From assembly GCF_901000735.1 (NCBI RefSeq), contig NC_081542.1, positions 24,071,093 to 24,135,092 on the forward strand: DNA of 64,000 nt, given 5' to 3'. The notes under the pieces are model-generated. The model did not search any database and had not been told where the DNA came from. It saw nothing but the letters and a program-made list of their open reading frames with translations. Each line of letters begins with the position of its first letter. Within the stretch, counting starts at the first letter, position 1. Shown in pieces: positions 53,701 to 64,000 of this stretch. This stretch comes from Corylus avellana (taxonomy: Eukaryota > Streptophyta > Magnoliopsida > Fagales > Betulaceae). The translations under genes and the position numbers were made by a program.

Positions 53701-56674
53701 AATCAAGCATATTAGAAAACGCACTTTCGACGAGCTCCACCAGGACGGCTAGGTTCAAGCTTTATGCGTTTACCAGCTATGTCACTCCTATTTAATGACT
53801 TAAGTGCTGCTTCTGCGGCTCTAACATCGTAAAATTCAATAAACTTATGATGCCTCTTGTGTGGTGTTTCCCTTATCTGCTTTGTACATTAAGTACCAAA
53901 TTGCACAGTGGTTAACCATAAATGCAAAAGAAATGCCTGAATGAAAATGAGGAAAGCAACAATCTGAAAATGTAAACCTATCACCTCTTTGACCTCGCCA
54001 TAAGCCCCAAATATTTGACGGAGATCTTCATTTGAAACTGATGGATCCAAATTAAAAACTACCAAAGTTCCTTGATTAATATCCTTGTCTGATGGATTAT
54101 CCTGGTGTGATGCAACAAAAAAGAAAACAACAAATGATATGATAATCAAAAACATATCAACAAATAAGTAGGAATTGGAAATGTCTCAAAACCTTTGGAA
54201 TTGAGAAGTGAATGTCAAGTTTCCTCCGTCGCAGTGGCTTGTTTTGTAATGCACGCATGGCAGTTCGAGCAGCACGGATATCATAATAAGATATCATCAC
54301 AAAACCCCTATGTTTACATGCAGTATACAGTGTTCTGATATCGCCATATTGCTACAAAACAATAAGAAGAATGAAATAAAAATAACTTTATTTACCACCA
54401 TAATTTATACAGCAAAGGCACAGAAGTATTAGCACTCAGCTAAAGAAGAATAAAATTACCCTGAATTGAAACTCAGACCTAACTAACCAGTTCTTCACCC
54501 AACATTAGAATTCAAAAATCGAGTGTCAAGGCCCAACAATTTAGGAAACCGCTTATAAATTTAAATGCTAGCAAGTAATGAAGGAAAACATACTTTGATC
54601 CACCAATGTTACATTTCTTTCGGCAGAAATAACAACCGAAGTTGAAAAATCATAGTTTGAGTCAGATCAATCAAAGTTTAATAATTGAGCTTTTTTTCCC
54701 CTATGTTTCACATGAAATGCATCTGCTAACAACAGCAAATATGCCATGTCGAACAAGGTAAATACAGCCAATACTTTGCAAAAGCATGCATGCATGGTTA
54801 TATAATGGGTAGATAAGCACCCATAAACCCCATATAAAGGGAAGTTAACAATGAAGTTGACGGGGATGTGTGATAGAGCAGGAAAACTAACAAATAATGA
54901 CTTATGCGCCCCATTTTATGCTACTAAAACTGTTCACATAACCATGTCAATGCAAGATGCAAGGGTATGTGCAATTCTTTTTTTTTTTTTATGACAAGGA
55001 ACCTCAACAAGGTAGGGCCCTTCAACCCACCCTTACAAAGTAAACCGTTGACCCATGTACCACACTCGGAAGTTTCCCTACATGAATCAAGGCAAATCGC
55101 TGGTTTTTACATCAGGGGGTGTGGCCCAAGGGGGAGTTTGCACCTAGTAGGTCTCGAACTTAGGATCTAAGGGGTGATACTCCCTAAGACCACAAGCCTC
55201 AACCACTAGGCCAACCCCTTGGGGTTAAGGAAGTGCAATTCTAATAGTTAATCAATTTCTGCACCCAACACCCTACCCAAGTCCTTGTAACATGGCCCCC
55301 AAGGATAAGTCCTAAAAGCATTTAAAACTTATTCACAAAAATATATTCTATATGCCAGAGACCGACATTTATTTCATATTATACAACAAAATAAGGCACT
55401 ACATTCCTTAGTATTTCAAAATCAGGATGTGCATCTTGCACTGGGACAAAATTGCTGCAAAACCATGTAAAACAGAAATATAGGCAGAGTGAATGAACAA
55501 TTACATCACTAGGAATGAAGAGAACATGAAAAAGGCTAAAACATTAAATCTATTAAATGATTAGCAGCTCATTGAAAATAGTTTTCAAACCTTAAGAACT
55601 ATAGACACCACAAGAAATCCAACAAAAAGGCTTCAAGCAATGAAATCATGGAAAATTGACCCACTAATGAAATCAACAAAGTTTCAGGCAAGATCAAGTT
55701 CTTTTTTGGATGAGCATGTGAAACATCAAATTTTATTCGTTAAGCATAACCAACTATGAATTTGCAGTTCTAAATCAGAGGAAGAAACTATCTCAAATCA
55801 TGATAAAACAAAAACAGATACTACGAATTATACAAAGAGGAGATCTCCCTAACTTAAATTACCTCAAAGAGTGCCCTTAGTTCTGAATCCTCGACATTAC
55901 TATTAATATTCCGAACAAATAATGTTCTGGAAGGATGTTCACCATATGGGTGTTCTCCAGCAACAGTTCCCACGCCATTTGGAATAGCATAGTGAGGTAT
56001 CCCGTTCCCAATAACCCCATCAGATAAATTGATCTTTGACATTCCCATGCTCAAGCTCTCCTGTGGATCAGTTTCCAACTCCATACCTCCTCCACTACCA
56101 AAGAAATCATACTCTCCCAAATCCTCCAATGAACCAGGCAACCCACTTAGGTCAAAATCATCCATTATGCCAGCTAAAAGCTCATCCTCATCATCAGGGA
56201 GCAAGCTTCCAATTGCATGAGTTTCAAGGTCTTCAAGTGAATCATTACCCTCCACATCTTGGTCGATTTTCTTTAAGCCAGATGGGGCATAATCCACAGG
56301 CTGACAACCATGTTCTGTTTCATTCAAGTTCACTGCATGTTGGAAAAATAAAGTAAGAATTCACATAATGAAACCGCATATAAAATCTGTAAGCAATCAC
56401 CAACACCTACATTTTTCATGAGGAAGAACAGGCAATGAACTTGAGAAAAGGGTAGCATCACTTGAGGCATAGTAAGCATCAGATCCAGATAAAGTCCCCC
56501 ATGCACCACTTCCTGCCTCCTTGGGAATATTTATTGGCGGAATCTTTGTAGGACCTATCACAAATAGTTCACAAGACTTGTCAATCAGAAATTGTACTTG
56601 ATCTACCATCCGCATAACATTACGGGCAATTTTAGAAAGTTACCTGAAGGGAAATGGTTTGAAAACTGATTCAT
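50785..56674 (-). CDS. MEI2-like RNA-binding protein, 859 aa, 12 coding exons
   Basis: This is a plant MEI2-like (AML) protein, an RNA-binding factor linked to meiosis and meristem function. Coding exons in transcript order are 56674-56644, 56554-56411, 56332-55863, 54351-54193, 54101-53985, 53876-53725, 53127-53036, 52899-51948, 51852-51768, 51649-51581, 51363-51184 and 50913-50785. All junctions are GT-AG and the sum (2580 bases) keeps frame. RRM1 lies at about 193-268 (TLFVRNINSNVEDSELRALF), RRM2 at about 279-355 (TLVVFNLDPSVSNEDLRQIF), followed by NLMLQLNQELEQDE. A long Ser/Gly/Pro/His-rich middle leads to the Mei2-type RRM3 at about 695-830 (TTLMIKNIPNKYTSKMLLAA, NKCNVGYAFINM). Length suits the family. 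It looks like the AML2/AML5 group, but I do not fix the paralog. The gene is intact. Confidence 0.93.
54979..55232 (-). mobile_element. Full-length tRNA-derived SINE, family B, in a MEI2-like intron
   Basis: The 10-bp direct repeat GTGCAATTCT lies at 54969-54978 and 55233-55242. On the minus strand the element has a box A (TTGGCCTAGTGG, near 55215), a box B (GTTCGAGACCT, near 55158) and an A-tail (plus-strand T-run at 54979-54990). Its head and layout are like the Au family of plant SINEs, which is recognition by eye. It lies in the intron 54352-55862, away from the splice sites. Confidence 0.88.
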
Positions 56675-56686
56675 TGCATCACCTTT

Positions 56687-58600
56687 CTGCTTAAAACACA
56701 ATGAGCAAAGTTAAACTTCTGCAATAACTAAATAAATAAATGATACTCAGAACTTAAAAACTAATAATTAAACTATTACTGAGACTAGCTAGGAAGACAA
56801 GATCACAGATCCTCTGGGAAATGCAAAGCGAAGTTAGTACAAGCAGCCACCACACATGATGAACTCTTGGTGTACTCAACCACCATGATTAATAGCAGCA
56901 CACTAGAGGAACCAGAAAACTTGGCAAGTATGAAAACTATGGAAATTTTAAGGTACGACTGAGTAGAAAGAATAAATTAATAAATCCTTATAACTTCAGG
57001 GATCATACAAAAATCCAAAATACAAAACAAAAATTAAAAATAATAAAACTACCACAACGGCCACATATTCACTCATAAATTAATATACTCCAGCATGCAA
57101 AACTCCAGGGGTTTTTTTTTCAACTGAATACTTAAATTATTTTAAGCTGTTATTCGTGCTACTATCCCAATAAAAAGGGTCAGTGCAGAGTCACAACCCT
57201 AATAACAAAAATCCCAGAACTACAAGTGCAAGAAAACCAATCTAGCAATACAGCAATTCCAAGAAAAACACAATAGTTCTCTATCTTATTAAATCCCAAA
57301 CACGAAAAAGGAATGCCACTTTGATATAAAATATAATTACATTCAAGCATAACTTTCAAACTTCTCTACAAAGCCCAACAATGTGAATTACTTAAGTTTG
57401 TGTGAGGATGAAGCGCCTCAAACTAGTTTCAGGATTCCAGCTCGGAAACACTCAAAATTCTTGTTTCTGCTATGGAATTACCTTCACTAATCAGGGTGTG
57501 TAACAAAAACGTAAAACTCCAACTCTTATTTAAAGCAACCAAGAAGTAGAATTGGCACCAAGAACCCACCAAATTCAATTCCTCACAACATTTCCATACA
57601 ACCGAATGGCACATAAGCACGCTATTCCAAATATCGACAATGCATCAAATTGAAGCTTTACATCTATAGAAGTTTCCAGTTCAGGATTTGAGAGTGTAAT
57701 TTTATAGTCATTTTCAAGTGGCTATGTATGAAATCTAAAAAGACTCTAAAAGTAACGGAAGATTACAGCCATGAGTAGCCCAGATATAATCTGCCAACAC
57801 TAACACATGGATAGCAAATACTTCAACCACCAAAAAAAAAAAATACAAACACAATAAAAAAACTACCATAAAAATTAAAACAAATATACTTATCAAAAAA
57901 ATAAATAAAACATAAAACAAATATGTCTTGAGTGTGTGTATGTATGTGTAACAACCACACGCACACACCAACGAGAGATGTCGTAAGGTAACCACCAAAG
58001 TTCACAGTTTCACAAACTGTTATAGAATAGTAAGTGATCAAAACTACCAAACAGACCCAACAACAATAAAAAAAAACCCCAACTTTCCATTCGACCCAAA
58101 AGGTAAAGCAAAATCCAAAACAAATAAAAAAAAAAAAGCAAAATCTACCGTCCCAACAGTACTTCCGAAACCCAAAAAAAAAAAACAAAAACTTCGAATT
58201 TAAAAAAAGAAACCCACTTTCCAAACCAATTCGATCAAACCCACGAAACAAATTCACAGCAACAAGATTTAGCATTAACCCAAAAGAGAGAGAGGGAGAG
58301 AGATACAAGAGTAATTACCACAAAGAGGTACCGACCCAGCCAACCCTAGACCCTGGCAGAGGAAATAGATTGTCACAAAGAAAGAAAGAAAGAAAGAAAG
58401 AAAAATAACTCTTCAGGATCAGAGAGAGGAATGCAAGTCTTTGTTAGTACTTGCGCTTGTTTCTCTCTCTAGCCCAATGGGATTTTTTGTGAGAGAAAGA
58501 GAGCCTGACGATGATTGGACGAGAGGAGTGAAAAGAAGCAGAGAATGATTGAGAGAGAGAGAGAGAGAGAGACAGAGAGAGAGAGTTGGGTTTCTGGGAA
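56687..58600 (-). other. MEI2-like 5'UTR intron and leader exon
   Basis: A donor TTTGTG/GTAATT lies at 58319-58318 and an acceptor TAAGCAG/AAAGG at 56687-56686, giving a 5'UTR intron of about 1.6 kb. The leader exon begins upstream, near a (GA)n tract at 58551-58583 and an (AAAG)n tract at 58378-58401. I see no ATG in the leader exon between the AAAG tract and the donor. The second exon has ATGCAATGA, a two-codon upstream ORF that overlaps the main ATG at 56674. Confidence 0.65.
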
Positions 58601-59062
58601 GGGTGGGTGATTCAACTCTATTTAAATTGATTTTGGTGTCCAAAAAATAAAAAGATTTGATTATTAAATAAATAATAATAATAAGAAGAAAATTGGATTT
58701 GGATAAATGCTTATCTGGACAGTGACCCTGATTCTGACCTTAATTGCAGCAGTATTGACTTAATGGCATCTGGTGAATATGCCACTGTTCAGGGATGATG
58801 GTAATTTTGACCAAAAAAGAGGGACATTAATGGGTTTTGGTACGAGATAAAGGAGGATAATATTTGGCCACGTCAGCTAAAACTTGGGTTTTGAATATTT
58901 AAAAAGATGCAATTACCCTTTATGATTGCACCTTGGATTACTTGGAAAAAAGAAAAATTGATTTTTTAAGGGTGAAAGATTACAATTATAACATGCTAAT
59001 TATAGCCACTTTGAAGAACATTGCAGGACAAGACAGGCACATAGGACAAATTCTCCATTTGC

Positions 59063-59191
59063 AACCAATTCCCCACATAGAACCATTATAGAACACCTGA
59101 GGTCTTGTGCTTTCTTCATTTCTTATTTACTCAACAACCTAAAATATATATATATAACCAATTCCCCACATAGAACCATTATAGAACACCT

Positions 59192-59231
<40 letters not shown>
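59063..59231. repeat. 93-bp tandem duplication with (TA)n microsatellite
   Basis: The block AACCAATTCCCCACATAGAA at 59063 is repeated from 59156. Both copies are followed by AAAATATATATAT runs, the second one much longer (to about 59231). Confidence 0.75.
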
Positions 59232-59235
<4 letters not shown>

Positions 59236-60324
59236 ACTATAAGCTTGATAACATGTTGAGAATGTGCCTACTTTGTATTGGGGTCAAATTGATTGAGCTT
59301 ATGAAGGCCGACTTAAAGGAATAGAGCGGAGAATAGATGATAGGATTCGACCTGAAAGGAAAACCAATATGGTTCGACTAGCCACATTAGCATAATGCCG
59401 GGTTAAATAAAGACGGTAATTCTTGATTAAAAGAATGTCGCAATTGTAGTATTGAGATAATTACGTCGCGATTTCAATCCAACTTAAATTCAATTAACTC
59501 AAAATCCAGTTGAAGCCAAGACTCATTAGTGAACACTTTTATATAAGGAAATGTCATATCATCATACATAAATACTCATTTGCTTAATTTGGATGAAAAA
59601 AAAAATGTAGCTCTTGTTTTGAGCATTATAGAATTAATTTTGTTGACTTAAACGCATCATAGAGTTATCCTACTAGCAACCTCCATCAAGTCTCCGACCA
59701 TTTTCACTTGTCTTGTAGCTATTTTTTAATTAAATTTGACTATGCGATCAACATTGCGTAAACTCTCCATATATCGTTCTCGAATCTTTATCTTTCTCTT
59801 CTCTCGCATTCGATTCTTCAAACCCTTTTTTCTTCAAATTATAGCTAACCACATATACACATATATAAAGTAGAATAAATAGGCAATGATGTGATGAATG
59901 CTAGAATTCATGTTGGCTTATCAGCAACAAAATGGTACAAGGTATAAAACTTTTATTTTAATTTTAAATTTTAAATTTTTAAATTTTTTCCTATTTTTTG
60001 TTGGGAGAGAGGAGGAAATGGGTGGTGGTTGTTGGCCCGGCATAAAGTAACATGAGTTAAAATAATTACTTAAAAAATAAATGGAAGCTTTTAATTTATA
60101 CTAGGAATATTCCATGTGTCATCAATTGGTTTATTCAATGGACCTTCCTCTTTCTCTGCTTTCACACTTGATCTTTAAGTATTTCACGGAACCCTAGTCA
60201 ACTTGTGCTCTTCAAATTCCCTTAAATAAAATAAAAAACAATTACTAGTTTTTGTACTAGAGTCATTAAATTGCTTTATTAATTGTTAGGATGACCAATA
60301 AATAATAGATTTGGATTCTCTTGA

Positions 60325-60430
60325 TTTTTTTTTTTTTGACATGTCAACAGGGAGAGAGGGGAGAGGAGATTCGAACTAGTGGCATCCGCTTCATTAGATG
60401 TGGTTCACAGCCGATTAAGTTACCTCTTGA
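60325..60430 (-). mobile_element. SINE family A, minus-strand copy
   Basis: The minus strand reads TAACTTAATCGG (box A-like), then CACTAGTTCGAATCTCC (box B-like), a CT-rich segment, GACATGTC and an A-tail (plus-strand T-run at about 60325-60338). It matches the copy at 5085-5188. CTCTTGA occurs at both edges (60318-60324 and 60424-60430) and may be a short target duplication. Confidence 0.72.
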
Positions 60431-61624
60431 AAACCCCTCAGATTTTTTAAAATATGAGATTCTTACCTTTTAAAATTTGAGTCATCTATTTCATCTAACG
60501 TTCTACACATATGCAAAAGTTTGTGTTATCGAAATAAGTGAATTTGACATATTGAAAACAAAAATTAATTACCTCAATAACACACAAACATCTGCATTTG
60601 TTTAGACAGTCAGATGAAACTGAGAGCTCAAATTTTAAAATATGAGAATCTTATATTTTAAAAAATCTTAGGGAATCTCAATCCATAAATAATAGTCTTG
60701 TTATAGGCATTAACTTTTATTATAAATTGGCGTGACCATCTATAATTAATTAAATGATTAAAAAAATACGACTTATTAATTTAATTAATTAGTAATACAC
60801 TTGTTAATTATTTTACTAATTGTGGAGTTTAACCTTAATTTGTGAAGTTATTGTACTAAAAGTTGTATTTTAAGTATTAATTAATTTTGTTGTCATAAAA
60901 TTCAATTTATTACCAAGGAATGGTAATTTTACAAGTGGTCTCTTAGTGATGTGACTTAATTCCTAAATAAATAAATAAATAATGGAATGTTTATGAGGTT
61001 TTGATAAACAAAAAAAAAAATGGAAACCCCACGTTTATTATTCTTAAGAAATCATTCCTTAAAAGGAATGAAATGGAAAAGTAAACTTAAATTTTTCTCG
61101 TGGTGTCTCTGGCTTCTTTGGCTCAAGCTTAAAGCATAGAGGTTTTCTCATTGTATACTTGGAAGCTCGATTACCCTTTTGCCTTTGGGATATATTATTG
61201 GGGATATAGCTGGAATTTGGACGTAAGTCTAATACCCGTCTATATTTACGTCAATTTATAAAAAAAATTGTAATATCTTTATATAACCCGTGAGAGCAAT
61301 GTTATAAATCACATTATTATCACACCCTACCATTTTATTGGACTGGTGTAACAATGTCTATCAGTTATTGATTATTATTATTTTTAGTAATGGGTGATTT
61401 AAGATCCGATAAACAATGCCAAGTCAACCTAATGAGATGTACGTGGTAAACGTGGTAACAATTAAGAGGTCGGGGCTCAGGAAATTGGTTTGTTTTATAG
61501 CCTCAGCCTCCTCTAATCTGTATTAGAACCAAATAAACGTTATCAAAATTGCCAAAGAAAATGCATTTCATGCTCCGTAACCCCATCTATGCATTTTTTG
61601 AAACTATTTAGTCCAATGACTAGC

Positions 61625-63466
61625 CATTGTTGACATATAATTATCCCCCAAAAAATAAAAATAAAAAAAAACTTTTCTGTAATATGGAGTAGATTATTAG
61701 GGAAAAAAGTAAAGAACAAACACTCGGACCAACATAAAACATGTTAGAATATACAGAAAATATATAATATTTTTCGTATATTTTATAATTAGGTTAATAT
61801 TCAAATATTTTTTATTTATGGGCTGATTGTAATTAAATATTGAGATGATTTGATTACTATACTTGTATTTATGCACTATATATTGTAGACAAATTAAGTT
61901 AATGAGCACAATATAACCCATAAGGTATTCCGAGTGATGGACGTAAATTCTTGTGTTATTTTCTCTATATTGCTTCCACTTATTTTCACTTCATAATTTT
62001 TTCAAGAAAACATAATATATAACAAATTAAAGATCGGTGAGATAAAAATTTATCTTTTAACATTTACTTTATGATAAATTTAACTATTAAAAATCTTAGG
62101 GAAAATTGCACTTTACCCCCCTCTACCCCAAAAAAAAGTTTGGGGTGATTTTCAATTCGACCTCTAATGTTTCAATTTTTGCAATGCACCCTCCTAAACT
62201 TTTAAATTTTTGCAATTTGACCAATTTTATCCTAAAATTCTCATATTACCCTAATATTTTATTTTTTATATATAAAAAAAAATGGTGGTGCAAAAATGGC
62301 CAGGTGGCCAAAGGGGTGTCTACGGCCAACCCGAATTGTTTTTTTAATTTTTTTTTTTATAAAAAATAAAAAATTAGGAGCAATATAAAAATTTTGGAAT
62401 AAAATTAGTTAAATTGTAAAAATTTAAAAGTTTAAGAGATACATTACAAAAATTAAAATATTAAAAATCTAAAAATCATCTCAAACTTGAGAGTTAAGTT
62501 TACTCTTTCCAAAATCTTAATTATACTCAAGAAAGAGAGAGAGGGAGATAAAGGTGCATGTGTCGTAAAATAAGAAAACTTCAAAAGAGAAAGAGAAAGA
62601 GAAAGAAAAAGAAAAAGAAAAAAGAATTTATTTAGAATAATATTTTTATCAAAGTATACGTGGTGGGTCTTTTTCAAAATTCAAACAGGTGTATTGTCTT
62701 TGAGTGGATCCGAGGGTTGAGGTCACTCGTGGCTATTGCTTTCATCATCACTCGGTCCACTCACGTACTTGGGAAGTTGGAACTTGGAAGGATGCTTTTG
62801 TTCTCACACCATTATTCTCTTTCCTTTCTGACTCCAGTATCTAAGCTAGCTCCTTTACTGCTCACAAATATCTACTCAATCTGGATCCCCTGCCCATTCC
62901 CAACAATCCCACACGTGTCCTACGTTGGAATTTTATCTCGCAATTCCTAAATCCGATACAACACGTAATTTTATGGTTATAATTTATGTTAAACGAGTTT
63001 CTTTAGGTTCCAACTATGATACTTTTCCGTTTAAATGAATATGTGAGTATTCTGTCATTTATATCACAGTGATAGAATTGTCAAAAAAAAAAAAATATAT
63101 GTGAAATGACAATTTTACCCTTGCTATACAAATGATTGGATACTCTCCGGTTCTTTTTGAATTGAAAATATAATTTTGCTTTAGGTTCACCATAAACTAT
63201 AAACTATATGATAAATGGTTTTGAACCAGATATTGCATTTTGAGTTTTTTTTTTTTTTTTAATTTTTTTTTTTATCTGAGGATACGCTCCATGAAGTGAA
63301 AGTTATTGGTTCAAATTTTCTTTCCCTTGTGCGGACATGTGTAGGATAGCTAGGTATCAAACATCCCACTTGGTAATTAGTGATTATTGTATTTGAATTT
63401 TCTCTCAAATTTCAACAAATCTAAAATTATAATGTCTTAAAAAGATTAGGACTGAGTTTTATTTAA
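61625..63466. repeat. Dispersed 1.8-kb duplicated segment, copy 2
   Basis: It is collinear with 33936-35760 and differs by scattered substitutions and small indels. It holds the same foldback element (about 62100-62490) and a SINE remnant (63255-63341). It ends at an assembly gap, so its true right end is not known. Confidence 0.85.
63255..63341 (+). mobile_element. SINE family A, 3' part in copy 2
   Basis: It has CCATGAAGTGAAAGTTATTG, then GTTCAAATTTTC (decayed box B) and GTGCGGACATGT, aligned with the remnant at 35553-35642. Confidence 0.55.
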
Positions 63467-63522
63467 NNNNNNNNNNNNNNNNNNNNNNNNNNNNNNNNNN
63501 NNNNNNNNNNNNNNNNNNNNNN
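63467..63522. other. Assembly gap (N)
   Basis: This is a run of 56 N that interrupts the right end of the duplicated segment. Confidence 0.99.
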
Positions 63523-63866
63523 TTATGTATTCCTTAACATGTGAAAAACACGTTTTTTTTCCTTTTTAAATAAGATTTATTCTAACTTTGTTCATGCTAT
63601 TGTTTTTCATGTGTTTAAATTGAGTAATGTTAGGTACCATCTTTTTATCCTCCTAAAGCTGATGTGGCTTTTAACACCACCATTTGATCAAAATTCAAGT
63701 ATAATTCATCTAAAATTTAATGGTGATTTTAAAAGTCACATTAACTTTAAGAGAATTTTATGGGATAAAAATACGGTACCTAGCATTATTCGTTTAAATG
63801 ACATGTGACAAGGAAATGTCAATTCACATGAGATGATGGTATTGGCTTGTGACGTCAAGAAATAAT

Positions 63867-63913
63867 NNNNNNNNNNNNNNNNNNNNNNNNNNNNNNNNNN
63901 NNNNNNNNNNNNN
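63867..63913. other. Assembly gap (N)
   Basis: This is a run of 47 N. The sequence between the two gaps and after the second is AT-rich and shows no gene. Confidence 0.99.
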
Positions 63914-64000
63914 CCATTGGAATAGTTTTGTTTTAATAGCAATTTATAATATTTTGTCATACAAGTTAAGTCACCAATCATGTTACACATGAATTATCAA

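Larger units (their letters stand above)
58640..61624. other. Intergenic, no gene
   Basis: This is AT-rich DNA without a convincing coding frame. It holds a 93-bp local duplication with (TA)n (59063-59231), a minus-strand SINE (60325-60430) and simple A/T repeats. Confidence 0.6.

Noticed and set aside
1..64000. CRISPR array, bacterial operon or riboswitch
   Set aside because: The direct repeats are transposons, spacers and microsatellites of a plant genome. No regular short repeat-spacer pattern was seen.

Overview
This is a nuclear contig from a flowering plant, most likely a woody eudicot. The evidence is intron-split plant genes (a phytochrome and a MEI2-like RNA-binding protein), AT-rich intergenic DNA full of plant transposons and SINEs, and two runs of N at the right end. 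I cannot name the species.

Positions 1 to about 39.2 kb hold a tandem gene cluster broken up by nested insertions. Four members of one single-exon family are present: a 3' fragment at 2-442 and complete copies at 7108-8256, 10007-11140 and 18882-19955. I do not recognise the family. Its proteins are about 360-380 residues, helical, with an acidic C-terminal part and a cysteine cluster at the very end. The three complete copies share a promoter module: a CCCAAAATGCCC motif in 1, 2 or 3 copies, a TATA-like box, and an E2F-like GGCGCCAA(A) site. A gene at 38543-39199 has the same module but encodes an unrelated acidic protein built from internal repeats. The spacers between copies are also shared, so the duplication unit can be followed to about 28.2 kb. 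There the next member would be expected, and a decayed pararetrovirus-like element sits instead.

Insertions in this cluster include two MITEs, a 1.49-kb Mutator-like element with long inverted repeats and a perfect 9-bp target duplication, and a 4.2-kb Copia element with both LTRs but no reverse transcriptase. There are also a 510-bp poly(A) retro-insertion, a solo LTR, a near full-length but broken L1-type LINE, and the pararetrovirus-like remnant at about 28.2-33.7 kb. Paralogous spacers serve as empty sites and fix several insertion points to the base. A 1.8-kb segment at 33.9-35.8 kb recurs at 61.6-63.5 kb.

From 40 to 59 kb lie two conserved genes facing each other. On the plus strand, 42474-48790 is a complete four-exon phytochrome, best matched to PHYE, of 1130 residues with chromophore cysteine C335. 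On the minus strand, 56674-50785 is a complete 12-exon MEI2-like gene of 859 residues with three RRMs and a 5'UTR intron. Small retro-insertions with clear target duplications sit in introns of both. From 59 to 64 kb I see no gene, only simple repeats, a SINE, the second copy of the duplicated segment and two assembly gaps.
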